64,000 bases of DNA from Pseudomonas laurylsulfatiphila. Lineage in GTDB: Bacteria > Pseudomonadota > Gammaproteobacteria > Pseudomonadales > Pseudomonadaceae. Positions 51,028 through 58,245 of the stretch are shown here, in pieces. Below the pieces are notes generated by a model. That model was not told the DNA's origin and searched no databases. It saw only the letters and a list, made by a program, of their open reading frames with translations. The position numbers and the translations under genes were made by a program. The DNA lies in NCBI RefSeq assembly GCF_002934665.1, contig NZ_NIRS01000009.1, positions 124,001 through 188,000 of the forward strand, in the 5' to 3' direction. How positions within the stretch are numbered: the stretch's first letter is position 1; every line of letters starts with the position of its first letter.

Positions 51028-51897
51028 ATGAGCCAAGTGTTGGAAGATCTGGTCGACTTGCTGACCCTGGAACCGATCGAAGAAAACCTGTTCCGCGGCC
51101 GTAGCCAGGACCTGGGTTTTCGTCAGCTGTTCGGTGGCCAGGTACTCGGCCAGTCGCTGTCGGCGGCGAGTCAGACGGTAGAAGAGGCGCGCCATGTGCA
51201 TTCGATGCACGGCTATTTTCTGCGTCCGGGTGATGCCGGGTTGCCGGTGGTGTATCAGGTTGACCGGGTGCGTGACGGCGGCAGTTTCAGCACGCGCCGG
51301 GTGACGGCGATCCAGAAGGGTCATCCGATCTTCACGTGCAGTGCGTCATTCCAGTACGACGAGGAAGGCTTTGAGCACCAGAGCGAAATGCCGGTTGTGG
51401 TTGGCCCGGAAAATCTGCCCTCGGAGCTGGAACTCACCCAGCAGCGCGCGCACCTGATACCCGAGAAAATGCGCGAAAAGCTGTTGTGCCCCAAGCCGAT
51501 CGAATTCCGCCCGGTGACTGAAAAAGATCCCTACAACCCGCTGCCGTCCGATCCGGTCAAGTACGTCTGGTTCCGCGCCGACGGGGCTTTGGCCGATTCG
51601 CCGGCGCTGCATAAATACCTGCTGGCCTATGCATCGGACTTCGGTCTGCTGGTCACCTCGATGCAGCCCCACGGCAAATCGGTCTGGCACAAGGACATGC
51701 AAGTCGCCAGCCTCGATCACGCACTGTGGTTCCACCAGAATCTGCGTGCCGATGATTGGCTGCTCTACGCGATGGACAGCCCGTGGGCCGGCAACTCGCG
51801 CGGATTCTCCCGAGGCAGCGTGTTCAATCGCGCCGGGCAACTGGTGGCCTCGGTCACCCAGGAAGGCTTGATCCGTCACCGCAAGGATTGGGCGTGA
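51028..51897 (+). CDS. tesB: Acyl-CoA thioesterase II
   Basis: Hydrolyses medium- and long-chain acyl-CoA to free acid and CoA. The protein has 289 residues, a double hot-dog enzyme. FGGQVLGQSLSAASQTV and HSMHGYFLRPGD mark the first half; the catalytic Asp in VASLDHALWFH, the Ser/Thr region SPWAGNSRGF and Gln in SVTQEGLIR mark the second. The ATG at 51028 follows GAGGAGAGTCTGA. Its stop codon overlaps the next gene's GTG start. Confidence 0.96.
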   Translation: MSQVLEDLVDLLTLEPIEENLFRGRSQDLGFRQLFGGQVLGQSLSAASQTVEEARHVHSMHGYFLRPGDAGLPVVYQVDRVRDGGSFSTRRVTAIQKGHPIFTCSASFQYDEEGFEHQSEMPVVVGPENLPSELELTQQRAHLIPEKMREKLLCPKPIEFRPVTEKDPYNPLPSDPVKYVWFRADGALADSPALHKYLLAYASDFGLLVTSMQPHGKSVWHKDMQVASLDHALWFHQNLRADDWLLYAMDSPWAGNSRGFSRGSVFNRAGQLVASVTQEGLIRHRKDWA

Positions 51898-52487
51898 GCC
51901 TGGCTGACGTGCGTCACTGGGTGTTCGACATGGACGGCACCCTGACCGTGGCCGTGCACGACTTCGCAGCGATTCGCGTAGCCTTGGCGATTCCAGCCGA
52001 AGCCGACATCCTGACCCACCTCGCCGCACTGCCGGCCAATGAAGCCACTGCCAAGCATGCGTGGCTGCTGGAGCACGAACGGGACCTGGCCCTCGGTTCG
52101 AAACCGGCGCCGGGCGCGGTTGAGTTGGTGCGTGAGCTGGCCGGGCGCGGTTATCGCCTGGGCATTCTCACGCGCAATGCCCGGGAGCTGGCGCATGTCA
52201 CGCTGGAGGCCATTGGCCTGGCCGACTGCTTTGCGCTGGAAGATGTATTGGGCCGCGATGATGCACCGCCCAAGCCGCATCCGGGCGGGCTGCTGAAACT
52301 GGCCGAAGCGTGGAAGGTGCCGGCAAGCGAGATGGTGATGGTCGGTGACTACCGCTTTGATCTGGATTGCGGGCGAGCGGCGGGTACGCGGACTGTGTTG
52401 GTGAACCTGCCGGATAATCCTTGGCCGGAATTGACCGATTGGCATGCGGCGGATTGTGTTGAGTTGCGGCAGATGCTGTCGGCTTGA
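51894..52487 (+). CDS. HAD-family hydrolase (phosphatase)
   Basis: A 197-residue HAD-superfamily phosphatase. Motif I FDMDGTLT has the nucleophile Asp at residue 12, motif II is the Thr in GILTRNA, motif III Lys in PPKPHPGGLLK and motif IV in MVGDYRFDLDCGRAAG. The GTG start at 51894 overlaps the tesB TGA by four bases (GTGA), so the two are translationally coupled. Cap type is C1-like, as in phosphoglycolate-type phosphatases; the substrate is unknown. Confidence 0.92.
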   Translation: MSLADVRHWVFDMDGTLTVAVHDFAAIRVALAIPAEADILTHLAALPANEATAKHAWLLEHERDLALGSKPAPGAVELVRELAGRGYRLGILTRNARELAHVTLEAIGLADCFALEDVLGRDDAPPKPHPGGLLKLAEAWKVPASEMVMVGDYRFDLDCGRAAGTRTVLVNLPDNPWPELTDWHAADCVELRQMLSA

Positions 52488-52512
52488 GTGCCTCGTTGCC
52501 TGGTCAACCGCT

Positions 52513-52605
52513 TTCGCGAGCAGGCTCGCTCCCACATTTGATTGCTGGTGTTCACAAATGATGTGTTCACCGCAAAATCCTCGTGGGAGCGAGCCTGCTC
52601 GCGAA
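52513..52605. repeat. REP-like pair, class C
   Basis: TTCGCGAGCAGGCTCGCTCC and the inverted TCGTGGGAGCGAGCCTGCTC copy lie between the converging HAD and hydrolase genes. Confidence 0.92.
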
Positions 52606-52630
52606 GGCGTCAGATCAGACAGTGCAACAC

Positions 52631-53590
52631 CTACTGCCCAAACAACGCCTTCTGCCCCTCCGGCGACGTAAACATCCCGTCCCCGCTATGCCCGACTCCG
52701 GGTACCTCAATCAATTGCTGATTCAACCCTTGCGGTTGCAGCCGCTTCAGATAATCAAAGAAAAAACGCCCGCGCGCCAACCGATACGGCCCTTGCGCCA
52801 TGGCCTCACAGCTCTTGTCCAGCGCCGGATGATTCGGGTCGGTGTCCTGCTGGCCCAGAAGGTAAACGATGTCACGCTTAAGGTACTTTTCCTGCAGTTG
52901 TGTGGGCGTTTGTCCTTCGGCGTAGGCGGGCAAATCCGCTAGCCCATATTTCCAGCGATTGAATTGCGGGCAACCGGCGTGACTGAACGCCACCGGCCGG
53001 CGCTCATCGAAATAGGCGTAGGACGACGGGTTGGCTATCACGTATCGAACCTGTACGCCGGCCGCCTCGAGGGCCGGCTGATCATGACCGAGCAATGCAT
53101 AACGCTGAACCACCTGCGCGCCACCGGAGTGACCGGCGATGACGATTTGCTTCACATCCGGAAACTGCTGGCGGTCACCCAAGCGAGCGATGATTTCGTC
53201 GAGCGCCGCGTAGGAACTTAGCCGAAACGGCGCCGAGGATTCGCCGCCGGCCATCCATTCATTGCCTTGCCAGCGCAAAACGGTGTCGGCCACCGGATGA
53301 ACCGCCACATCGGTTTCATTGAGGAATTGCGGGGCGATCACCAGGGTCGTTGCGCTTTGCCCGGCCAGTTCGACCGCGTGCTCACCGCTCTGCAGATAGG
53401 TTTGCGCGTTGCGCAAGCGACCGTGGAGGAAGATCAGCACCCGTTCGATTTTTGCCGGGGCGGGGCTGATGCCCACCGCGATTTCACCTGATTTCAACAG
53501 TAGGCGTCCGGGACTGAGCTCCTTGACCTCATGCTCGGCGGCCTGGGACGTTGCGCAAGTAAACAGAACAACCAACAACCACTTCTTCAT
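52631..53590 (-). CDS. Exported alpha/beta hydrolase
   Basis: A 319-residue protein with a signal peptide (1-17, ending SQAAE) and an alpha/beta-hydrolase domain. Nucleophile Ser is in IAGHSGGAQ (G-H-S-G-G), the oxyanion region in IFLHGRLRN, and the terminal His in GVGHSGDGMF. It should act in the periplasm or outside. The start ATG at 53590 follows directly on the stop codon of the YpfJ gene, so the two are co-transcribed. The substrate is unknown. Confidence 0.88.
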   Translation of the reverse strand: MKKWLLVVLFTCATSQAAEHEVKELSPGRLLLKSGEIAVGISPAPAKIERVLIFLHGRLRNAQTYLQSGEHAVELAGQSATTLVIAPQFLNETDVAVHPVADTVLRWQGNEWMAGGESSAPFRLSSYAALDEIIARLGDRQQFPDVKQIVIAGHSGGAQVVQRYALLGHDQPALEAAGVQVRYVIANPSSYAYFDERRPVAFSHAGCPQFNRWKYGLADLPAYAEGQTPTQLQEKYLKRDIVYLLGQQDTDPNHPALDKSCEAMAQGPYRLARGRFFFDYLKRLQPQGLNQQLIEVPGVGHSGDGMFTSPEGQKALFGQ

Positions 53591-54484
53591 TTACAGATTT
53601 TTCGTCGCAAAGGTATCGCACTGGCTTACCTGGCCTTGGGCGAAACCGGTTTTGAACCAGCGCACCCGTTGCGCCGACGTACCGTGGGTGAACGAGTCCG
53701 GGACCACGCGGCCCTGACCCTGTTGCTGCAAACGATCGTCACCGATGGCGTTCGCTGCGTTCAGTGCTTCTTCGATGTCGCCCGGTTCCAGCCAGTTCAG
53801 GCGCTTCTGTGCATTGTTGGCCCAAACACCGGCCAGGCAATCGGCTTGCAGTTCCTGACGAACCAGCAAACCGCCGTCGCCTTCCATCTGCCGGCCTTGT
53901 TGGCGGGCTGCCTGGATTTTTGCGGACACCCCAAGCAGGGTCTGCACATGGTGTCCGACTTCGTGAGCGATTACGTAGGCCTGGGCGAAGTCGCCCGCGG
54001 CGGAAAAGCGTTGGGACATTTCCTGGAAGAACGCCATGTCCAGGTAGACCTTCTGGTCCGCCGGGCAATAGAACGGCCCGGTCGCCGAGCTGGCCAGACC
54101 GCAGGCTGAATTCACGCGGTTGCTGAACAGCACCAGGGTCGGTTCTTTGTATTGACGGCCGGCCTGCTGGAATATAGCGCCCCAGGTGTCTTCGGTGTCG
54201 CCGAGGATCGAGCGCACGAACTCCGCGCCTTCGTCATTGGCCGGTGGTGCCTTGCGGCTCTGGTTGGTGGCGGGTGCCGATTGCTGACCCATTTGCCCGG
54301 TCAGTTGTCCGAGGATTTGCAGCGGATCCTGGCCGGTGATCCAGCCGATGCCGACGATCAGCAGGATCGCCGTCAGGCTCAGGCCCTTGCCACCGCCGAA
54401 GCGCATCCCGCCGCCGCCACTGCCGACATCATCACCACGGGCATCGACCACGTTGTCGCTGCGTCGGCCTTTTTTCCATAGCAT
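53591..54484 (-). CDS. YpfJ-type neutral zinc metallopeptidase
   Basis: A 297-residue protein of the zinc_peptidase (PF04228) family. One membrane segment lies at about 36-52; the zinc site HEVGHHVQ is near residue 174, with a downstream Glu in QELQADCLAGVW as third ligand, and SACGLASSATGPFYCPADQKVYLD is the family signature. The N-terminal 30 residues are charged and Gly-rich (GGGGMRFGGGKG). It is upstream of and in contact with the hydrolase gene and divergent from the IclR gene. Confidence 0.93.
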   Translation of the reverse strand: MLWKKGRRSDNVVDARGDDVGSGGGGMRFGGGKGLSLTAILLIVGIGWITGQDPLQILGQLTGQMGQQSAPATNQSRKAPPANDEGAEFVRSILGDTEDTWGAIFQQAGRQYKEPTLVLFSNRVNSACGLASSATGPFYCPADQKVYLDMAFFQEMSQRFSAAGDFAQAYVIAHEVGHHVQTLLGVSAKIQAARQQGRQMEGDGGLLVRQELQADCLAGVWANNAQKRLNWLEPGDIEEALNAANAIGDDRLQQQGQGRVVPDSFTHGTSAQRVRWFKTGFAQGQVSQCDTFATKNL

Positions 54485-54583
54485 GTGGGAATCCTCTACT
54501 GTTCCGGGTATCGAGCCGTGCGATGAGTGTTGCTGCCAAGTGGGAGCCGCGCCAGTCCGGTCGTCAGACTACCGGTTGAGCGA

Positions 54584-54592
54584 CTGGTTCCA
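54584..54592 (-). promoter_or_regulatory. Half-site TGGAACCAG upstream of the IclR gene
   Basis: TGGAACCAG on the minus strand (54592-54584), about 60 bases before the IclR start, matches the site at 55497-55505 before the EamA gene. Shared 9-mers at both promoters suggest a common regulator. Confidence 0.4.
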
Positions 54593-54650
54593 CATTTTGC
54601 TTCGTGGGGCTTCTCTTCTAGAATCAGCCAAATTTTGTTTGGGACATACC

Positions 54651-55427
54651 ATGGCTGGCAGTCAGATCGAACGTGTCTTCAGCGTGCTGGAAAGCCTGAC
54701 CGGTGAACCGCAGGGTTTGCCGATGCAGACGTTGGCCGAGCAACTGGGAATCCCTAAAAGCGCGACTCATCGTTTGCTCGCTGAACTGATTCGCCTGGGG
54801 TACGTACGGCAGAATCCGGACAACCTGCGCTATCACTTGTCGACCAAGCTGGTGGCCATGGGCTTTCGATACTTGTCCGGCAACGGCGCGGATATCATCC
54901 AGCCGGTACTCGATCGTCTGGCCGGGGAAACCGGTGAGCTGGTGCGGCTGGGGGTGATCCAGGGGGAACGCCAAGTGTGGATCGCCAAGTCCCAGGGTGC
55001 CCGGTCCGGTCTGCGCTACGACCCGGACATGGGGCGCGATGCGCCTTTGTTCTACACGGCTTCGGGGCACGCGTGGCTGGCTTGCATGAGCGATGCCGAG
55101 GCGCTGTCGCTGGTCGAGCGGCAAGGGACGAAATTGCCTCGGGACGTCGGGCCTAATGCACCACGTTCGAATATTGAACTGCTGGAGCGCTTGCGTCTGG
55201 CACGGGAGCAAGGTTATGCCTGGGTAGAGGAAAGTTCGGCGGTGGGCACCTCGGCGATTGCCGCCGTGGTGCGTCATCCACTGGATGGCCGGGTCATCGG
55301 AGTGCTCAGTATTGCCGGGCCAAGCGCGCGAATGCCCGGCGCGCGATTGCATGAATTGGCGCCGACCTTGTTGAAATACGCCGATGAGCTGTCACTGGCG
55401 AGCCAGGCATCAGAGTTGTTCAGTTGA
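54651..55427 (+). CDS. IclR family transcriptional regulator
   Basis: A 258-residue regulator. The winged HTH (about 5-68) includes LPMQTLAEQLGIPKSATHRLLAELIRLGYV; the IclR effector domain follows (about 80-250) with FYTASGHAWLACM and YAWVEESSAVGTSAIAAVV. The ATG at 54651 gives the family start MAGSQIERVFSVLESL. It precedes the EamA transporter gene by 125 bases in the same direction. It is not PcaR by the N-terminal and effector sequence I know, but that does not exclude a related ligand. Confidence 0.92.
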   Translation: MAGSQIERVFSVLESLTGEPQGLPMQTLAEQLGIPKSATHRLLAELIRLGYVRQNPDNLRYHLSTKLVAMGFRYLSGNGADIIQPVLDRLAGETGELVRLGVIQGERQVWIAKSQGARSGLRYDPDMGRDAPLFYTASGHAWLACMSDAEALSLVERQGTKLPRDVGPNAPRSNIELLERLRLAREQGYAWVEESSAVGTSAIAAVVRHPLDGRVIGVLSIAGPSARMPGARLHELAPTLLKYADELSLASQASELFS

Positions 55428-55496
55428 ATCTGAAGTCTGCTTGAATAAACAGTGTGCGGTATTCGCCCACTTTCTTGAGTCGTCGATATCATAAAA

Positions 55497-55509
55497 TGGA
55501 ACCAGGTTC
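55497..55509. promoter_or_regulatory. Candidate IclR operator before the EamA gene
   Basis: GAACC-A-GGTTC (55499-55509) is a perfect 11-bp palindrome extended by the shared TGGAACCAG. It lies 44 bases before the EamA start. Confidence 0.5.
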
Positions 55510-55552
55510 TAAATTATTTATGTCTCGCCTCAACCCATAAAAGGACTTTGTC

Positions 55553-56437
55553 TTGACGTCGCCCAGCAGCACCCCGCTTTCCGGCGTCAATCAGCCCTTC
55601 AAAGGGATCCTGCTGATCGTTGTCGCGACTTTCCTGTTTTCCAGCCACGACGCCTTTTCCAAATACCTCTCCGGTTTCTATCCCATTGTCATGGTGGTCT
55701 GGGCGCGTTACGTGGTTCACACCTTGCTGATGGCCGGGATTTTCCTACCGCAATCAGGGCTGCGGGTGCTGCGTACCAAGCGGCCATTGCTACAGCTGAT
55801 CCGGGCGCTGTGCCTGCTGGGCACCAGTCTGTTTTTCACCACGGGGCTGATGTACATCCCGTTGGCCGAGGCCACGTCGGTCAACTTCCTGGCGCCGGTA
55901 CTGGTCACCGCGCTGTCGGTGCCGCTGCTTGGCGAGCGTGTGACGCGGGGGCAATGGCTGGCGGTGATCTGCGGTTTTATCGGGGTGCTGATCATCGTTC
56001 ACCCGGGGGGAGATCTGTTTACCCCGGCGGTGTTGCTACCGTTCTGCTCGGCGCTGTTTTTCTGCTTCTATCAACTGCTGACGCGCAAGCTCAGTGAGAT
56101 CGACAGCCCGACCACCAGCAACTTTTTCGCGGGCCTGTGCAACACGCTGGTGATGAGTGCGCTGGTGCCGTTCTTCTGGCAGACACCGAACCTGGTGCAT
56201 GGCGCGATGATGCTGGCGCTGGGGGCCTGCGGGATGACGGCTCACCTGTTCCTGACCCAGGCGTTCCGACTCGCGGCACCGGCACTGCTGGCGCCGTTCA
56301 GCTATTGCCAGATCATCTTCGCCGGCCTGCTGGGCTGGCTGCTGTTTTCCCACACGCCGACACTGACCACCGTGCTCGGTATTGCCGTGATCTGTTGCAG
56401 CGGATTGGCGGCCGCGTGGCAGCAAAGCCGCCGCTAG
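55553..56437 (+). CDS. EamA/DMT family transporter (IclR-linked)
   Basis: A 294-residue membrane protein with ten predicted helices in two EamA repeats, start TTG at 55553 (MTSPSSTPLSGVNQPFKG). ATFLFSSHDAFSKYLSGFYPIVMVVWARYVVH and EATSVNFLAPVLVTALSVPLLGERVT are typical of the RhaT/EamA group. The substrate is unknown. The IclR gene just upstream and a shared GGAACC motif make it the likely target of that regulator. Confidence 0.9.
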   Translation: MTSPSSTPLSGVNQPFKGILLIVVATFLFSSHDAFSKYLSGFYPIVMVVWARYVVHTLLMAGIFLPQSGLRVLRTKRPLLQLIRALCLLGTSLFFTTGLMYIPLAEATSVNFLAPVLVTALSVPLLGERVTRGQWLAVICGFIGVLIIVHPGGDLFTPAVLLPFCSALFFCFYQLLTRKLSEIDSPTTSNFFAGLCNTLVMSALVPFFWQTPNLVHGAMMLALGACGMTAHLFLTQAFRLAAPALLAPFSYCQIIFAGLLGWLLFSHTPTLTTVLGIAVICCSGLAAAWQQSRR

Positions 56438-56456
56438 GAGGGCCACGATCAGAGAC

Positions 56457-56548
56457 CTGTGGGAGCGAGCCTGCTCGCGAAGACGTACTGTCATTCAATA
56501 TTGAGGTTGGCTGACGTATCGCTTCGCGAGCAGGCTCGCTCCCACAGG
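56457..56548. repeat. REP-like pair, class C
   Basis: CTGTGGGAGCGAGCCTGCTC and the inverted CTTCGCGAGCAGGCTCGCTC copy lie between the converging EamA and MFS genes. Confidence 0.92.
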
Positions 56549-56562
56549 GACTGCTGACTTCT

Positions 56563-57900
56563 TTAGTCGGTGATGGTCGGAATCTTGCGCGGTGCCATGA
56601 AGTACATCCAGGTCAGCGCGATGAAGTACATCGCCGGTATCAGCGTGAACAGCACGGTGTAGTTGTTGTTGGTGACGGTCAGGATATGGCCGACCAACTG
56701 GGTCATGAACATCCCGCCAATCGCAGCACACATACCGCCGAAGCCGAATACCGTGCTCATCATGTGCTTGGGCGTGTAGTCCATCACCAGACTCCAGATG
56801 TTTGCGGTCCAGGCCTGGTGTGCGCCGATGGCCAGGGAGATGGCGGCTACGGCGACCCACAGATTACTGGAGCCGGCAGCCATGACCACGCCGATGATGC
56901 AGCAGGCGAACAGCAGCATCGACATCAGCCGCGCCTTGATCGGGTTGATCCCGCGACCGATCAGGAACGAGGAGAGGATGCCGCCGCCAACGCTGCCGAA
57001 GTCGGCGGTGAGGTAAATGATGATCAGCGGAATACCCATCTGGGTCACGTTGATGCCCAGGTTGTATTGCTGATTGAGGAACGGCGGCAGCCAGTACAGG
57101 TAGAACCAGAACACCGGCGCGGTCATCGAGTAGGCGAGGGCGAAGGCCCAGGTGCCGCGCATGCGCAGGATCTTCGAGAACGGCACGCGGGTTTGTTCTG
57201 GCTCGACTTCTTTCTGGATGTAGTCCAGTTCCGATTGTTTGACGCTCGGATGCTCTTCCGGGTTGAAGTACTTCAAGGCCCAGCACACCAGCCAGATTCC
57301 GCCCAGTGCCGACATGCACAGGAACGCGGCCTGCCAGCCCCATGCATGAAGGATCAGAGGCAGCAGCATAGGGGTGAACATCGCACCGACATTGGTCCCG
57401 GCATTGAATATCCCGGTGGCCACGGCGCGCTCGCCGGCCGGGAACCACAGGCGGGTGGTTTTCACGCAGGCCGGGTAGTTGGCGGCTTCGGTCAGGCCGA
57501 GGATGAAACGGCAGACCATGAAGCCGACCGCCGAAGTGGCCAGGCCATGGGCGCCGGTCGCCAGGCTCCAGAGCAATACGGCGCAGAAGAATACGCGCTT
57601 GACGCCGACCCGGTCGATCAGCCGGCCCTGCAGCACGAAACCAATGGCATAGCCGACTTGGAACCAGAAGTTGATGTTGGCGTAATCCATCGCCGTCCAG
57701 CTCATTTCCTTGGCCAGGATGGGCTGCATCACACCCAGTGCGGCGCGGTCGATGTAGTTCAGGGTAGTGGCGAAAAACACCAGCGCCAGCATGCCCCAAC
57801 GGGTTTTGCCGACCGCCATGGCGCCGCGGATCTTGTCGCCGATACCGCCGGCAGTGACGCTCATGGCCGGAGCCATGCGTGAGCTTTGGGAAGGAAGCAT
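56563..57900 (-). CDS. MFS transporter, ACS family (probable quinate/shikimate importer)
   Basis: A 445-residue transporter with twelve predicted membrane helices. The anion:cation symporter signature is seen in TTLNYIDRAALGVMQPILAKEM and FILGLTEAANYPACVKTTRLWFPAGERAVATGIFNAG. The ATG at 57900 follows GGGTGGTACAT. It diverges from quiC with a shared regulatory region that includes a long palindrome, so quinate, shikimate or 3-dehydroshikimate is the likely substrate. That specificity is from context; the ACS family also carries hexuronates and tartrate. Confidence 0.9.
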   Translation of the reverse strand: MLPSQSSRMAPAMSVTAGGIGDKIRGAMAVGKTRWGMLALVFFATTLNYIDRAALGVMQPILAKEMSWTAMDYANINFWFQVGYAIGFVLQGRLIDRVGVKRVFFCAVLLWSLATGAHGLATSAVGFMVCRFILGLTEAANYPACVKTTRLWFPAGERAVATGIFNAGTNVGAMFTPMLLPLILHAWGWQAAFLCMSALGGIWLVCWALKYFNPEEHPSVKQSELDYIQKEVEPEQTRVPFSKILRMRGTWAFALAYSMTAPVFWFYLYWLPPFLNQQYNLGINVTQMGIPLIIIYLTADFGSVGGGILSSFLIGRGINPIKARLMSMLLFACCIIGVVMAAGSSNLWVAVAAISLAIGAHQAWTANIWSLVMDYTPKHMMSTVFGFGGMCAAIGGMFMTQLVGHILTVTNNNYTVLFTLIPAMYFIALTWMYFMAPRKIPTITD

Positions 57901-58028
57901 ATGTACCACCCGTTTTTTTGAATTTGTTATTTGGTGTTTTGGACATCGCGGCCGGTGCTGCGAGTCCGGACTCAATGTGGGGTCGATGTTGGGCAGCGGA
58001 CAAAAAATCGTCAATTCGCCAACCACCA

Positions 58029-58051
58029 TTGTGTTCGATAATCGAACACAA
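58029..58051. promoter_or_regulatory. Perfect 23-bp palindrome, candidate operator for quiC and the MFS gene
   Basis: Arms TTGTGTTCGAT (58029-58039) and ATCGAACACAA (58041-58051) are exact inverted copies around a central A. The core GTTCGATAATCGAAC resembles the PcaR site of P. putida as I recall it (GTTCGATAATCGCAC). It lies 128 bases before the MFS start and about 195 before quiC. Confidence 0.75.
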
Positions 58052-58069
58052 AACTAACCGGATAGTACA
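58052..58069. promoter_or_regulatory. Second candidate operator (ACTA-N-CCGG-N-TAGT)
   Basis: ACTA (58053-58056), CCGG (58058-58061) and TAGT (58063-58066) form a near-perfect dyad. On the minus strand it reads TGTACTA-N4-GTTAGTT, which matches 14 of 18 bases to the site at 62369-62386 upstream of aroQ. The TetR-family regulator of the cluster is a candidate binder. Confidence 0.55.
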
Positions 58070-58127
58070 CTTTGAATTGCTGTGCGGGATCGCGCAGCCA
58101 ATAATTCACTCAAAGTTAAACGCGCCC

Positions 58128-58197
58128 CCTGTAGGAGCCCGGCTTGCCGGCGATGGCGTCCGCGAGATCGTCATCGCCGGCAAGCCTGGCTCCTACA
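58128..58197. repeat. REP-like pair, class B variant
   Basis: CCTGTAGGAGCCCGGCTTGC and the inverted CGGCAAGCCTGGCTCCTACA. Both arms carry a one-base insertion in the usual GAGC(C)GGC core. The pair ends about 50 bases before the quiC start, so it is in the quiC leader or promoter, an unusual position. Confidence 0.85.
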
Positions 58198-58245
58198 AAA
58201 GCGTGCGATGTCCCTAACAAGATTGCCTCCACCGGGAGTCGAAAC

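Larger units (their letters stand above)
57901..58245. other. MFS-quiC divergent regulatory region
   Basis: These 345 bases hold a 23-bp palindrome (58029-58051), an adjacent ACTA...CCGG...TAGT dyad (58053-58066), and a class B REP pair (58128-58197) close to the quiC start. I see no ORF that looks coding. Confidence 0.7.
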
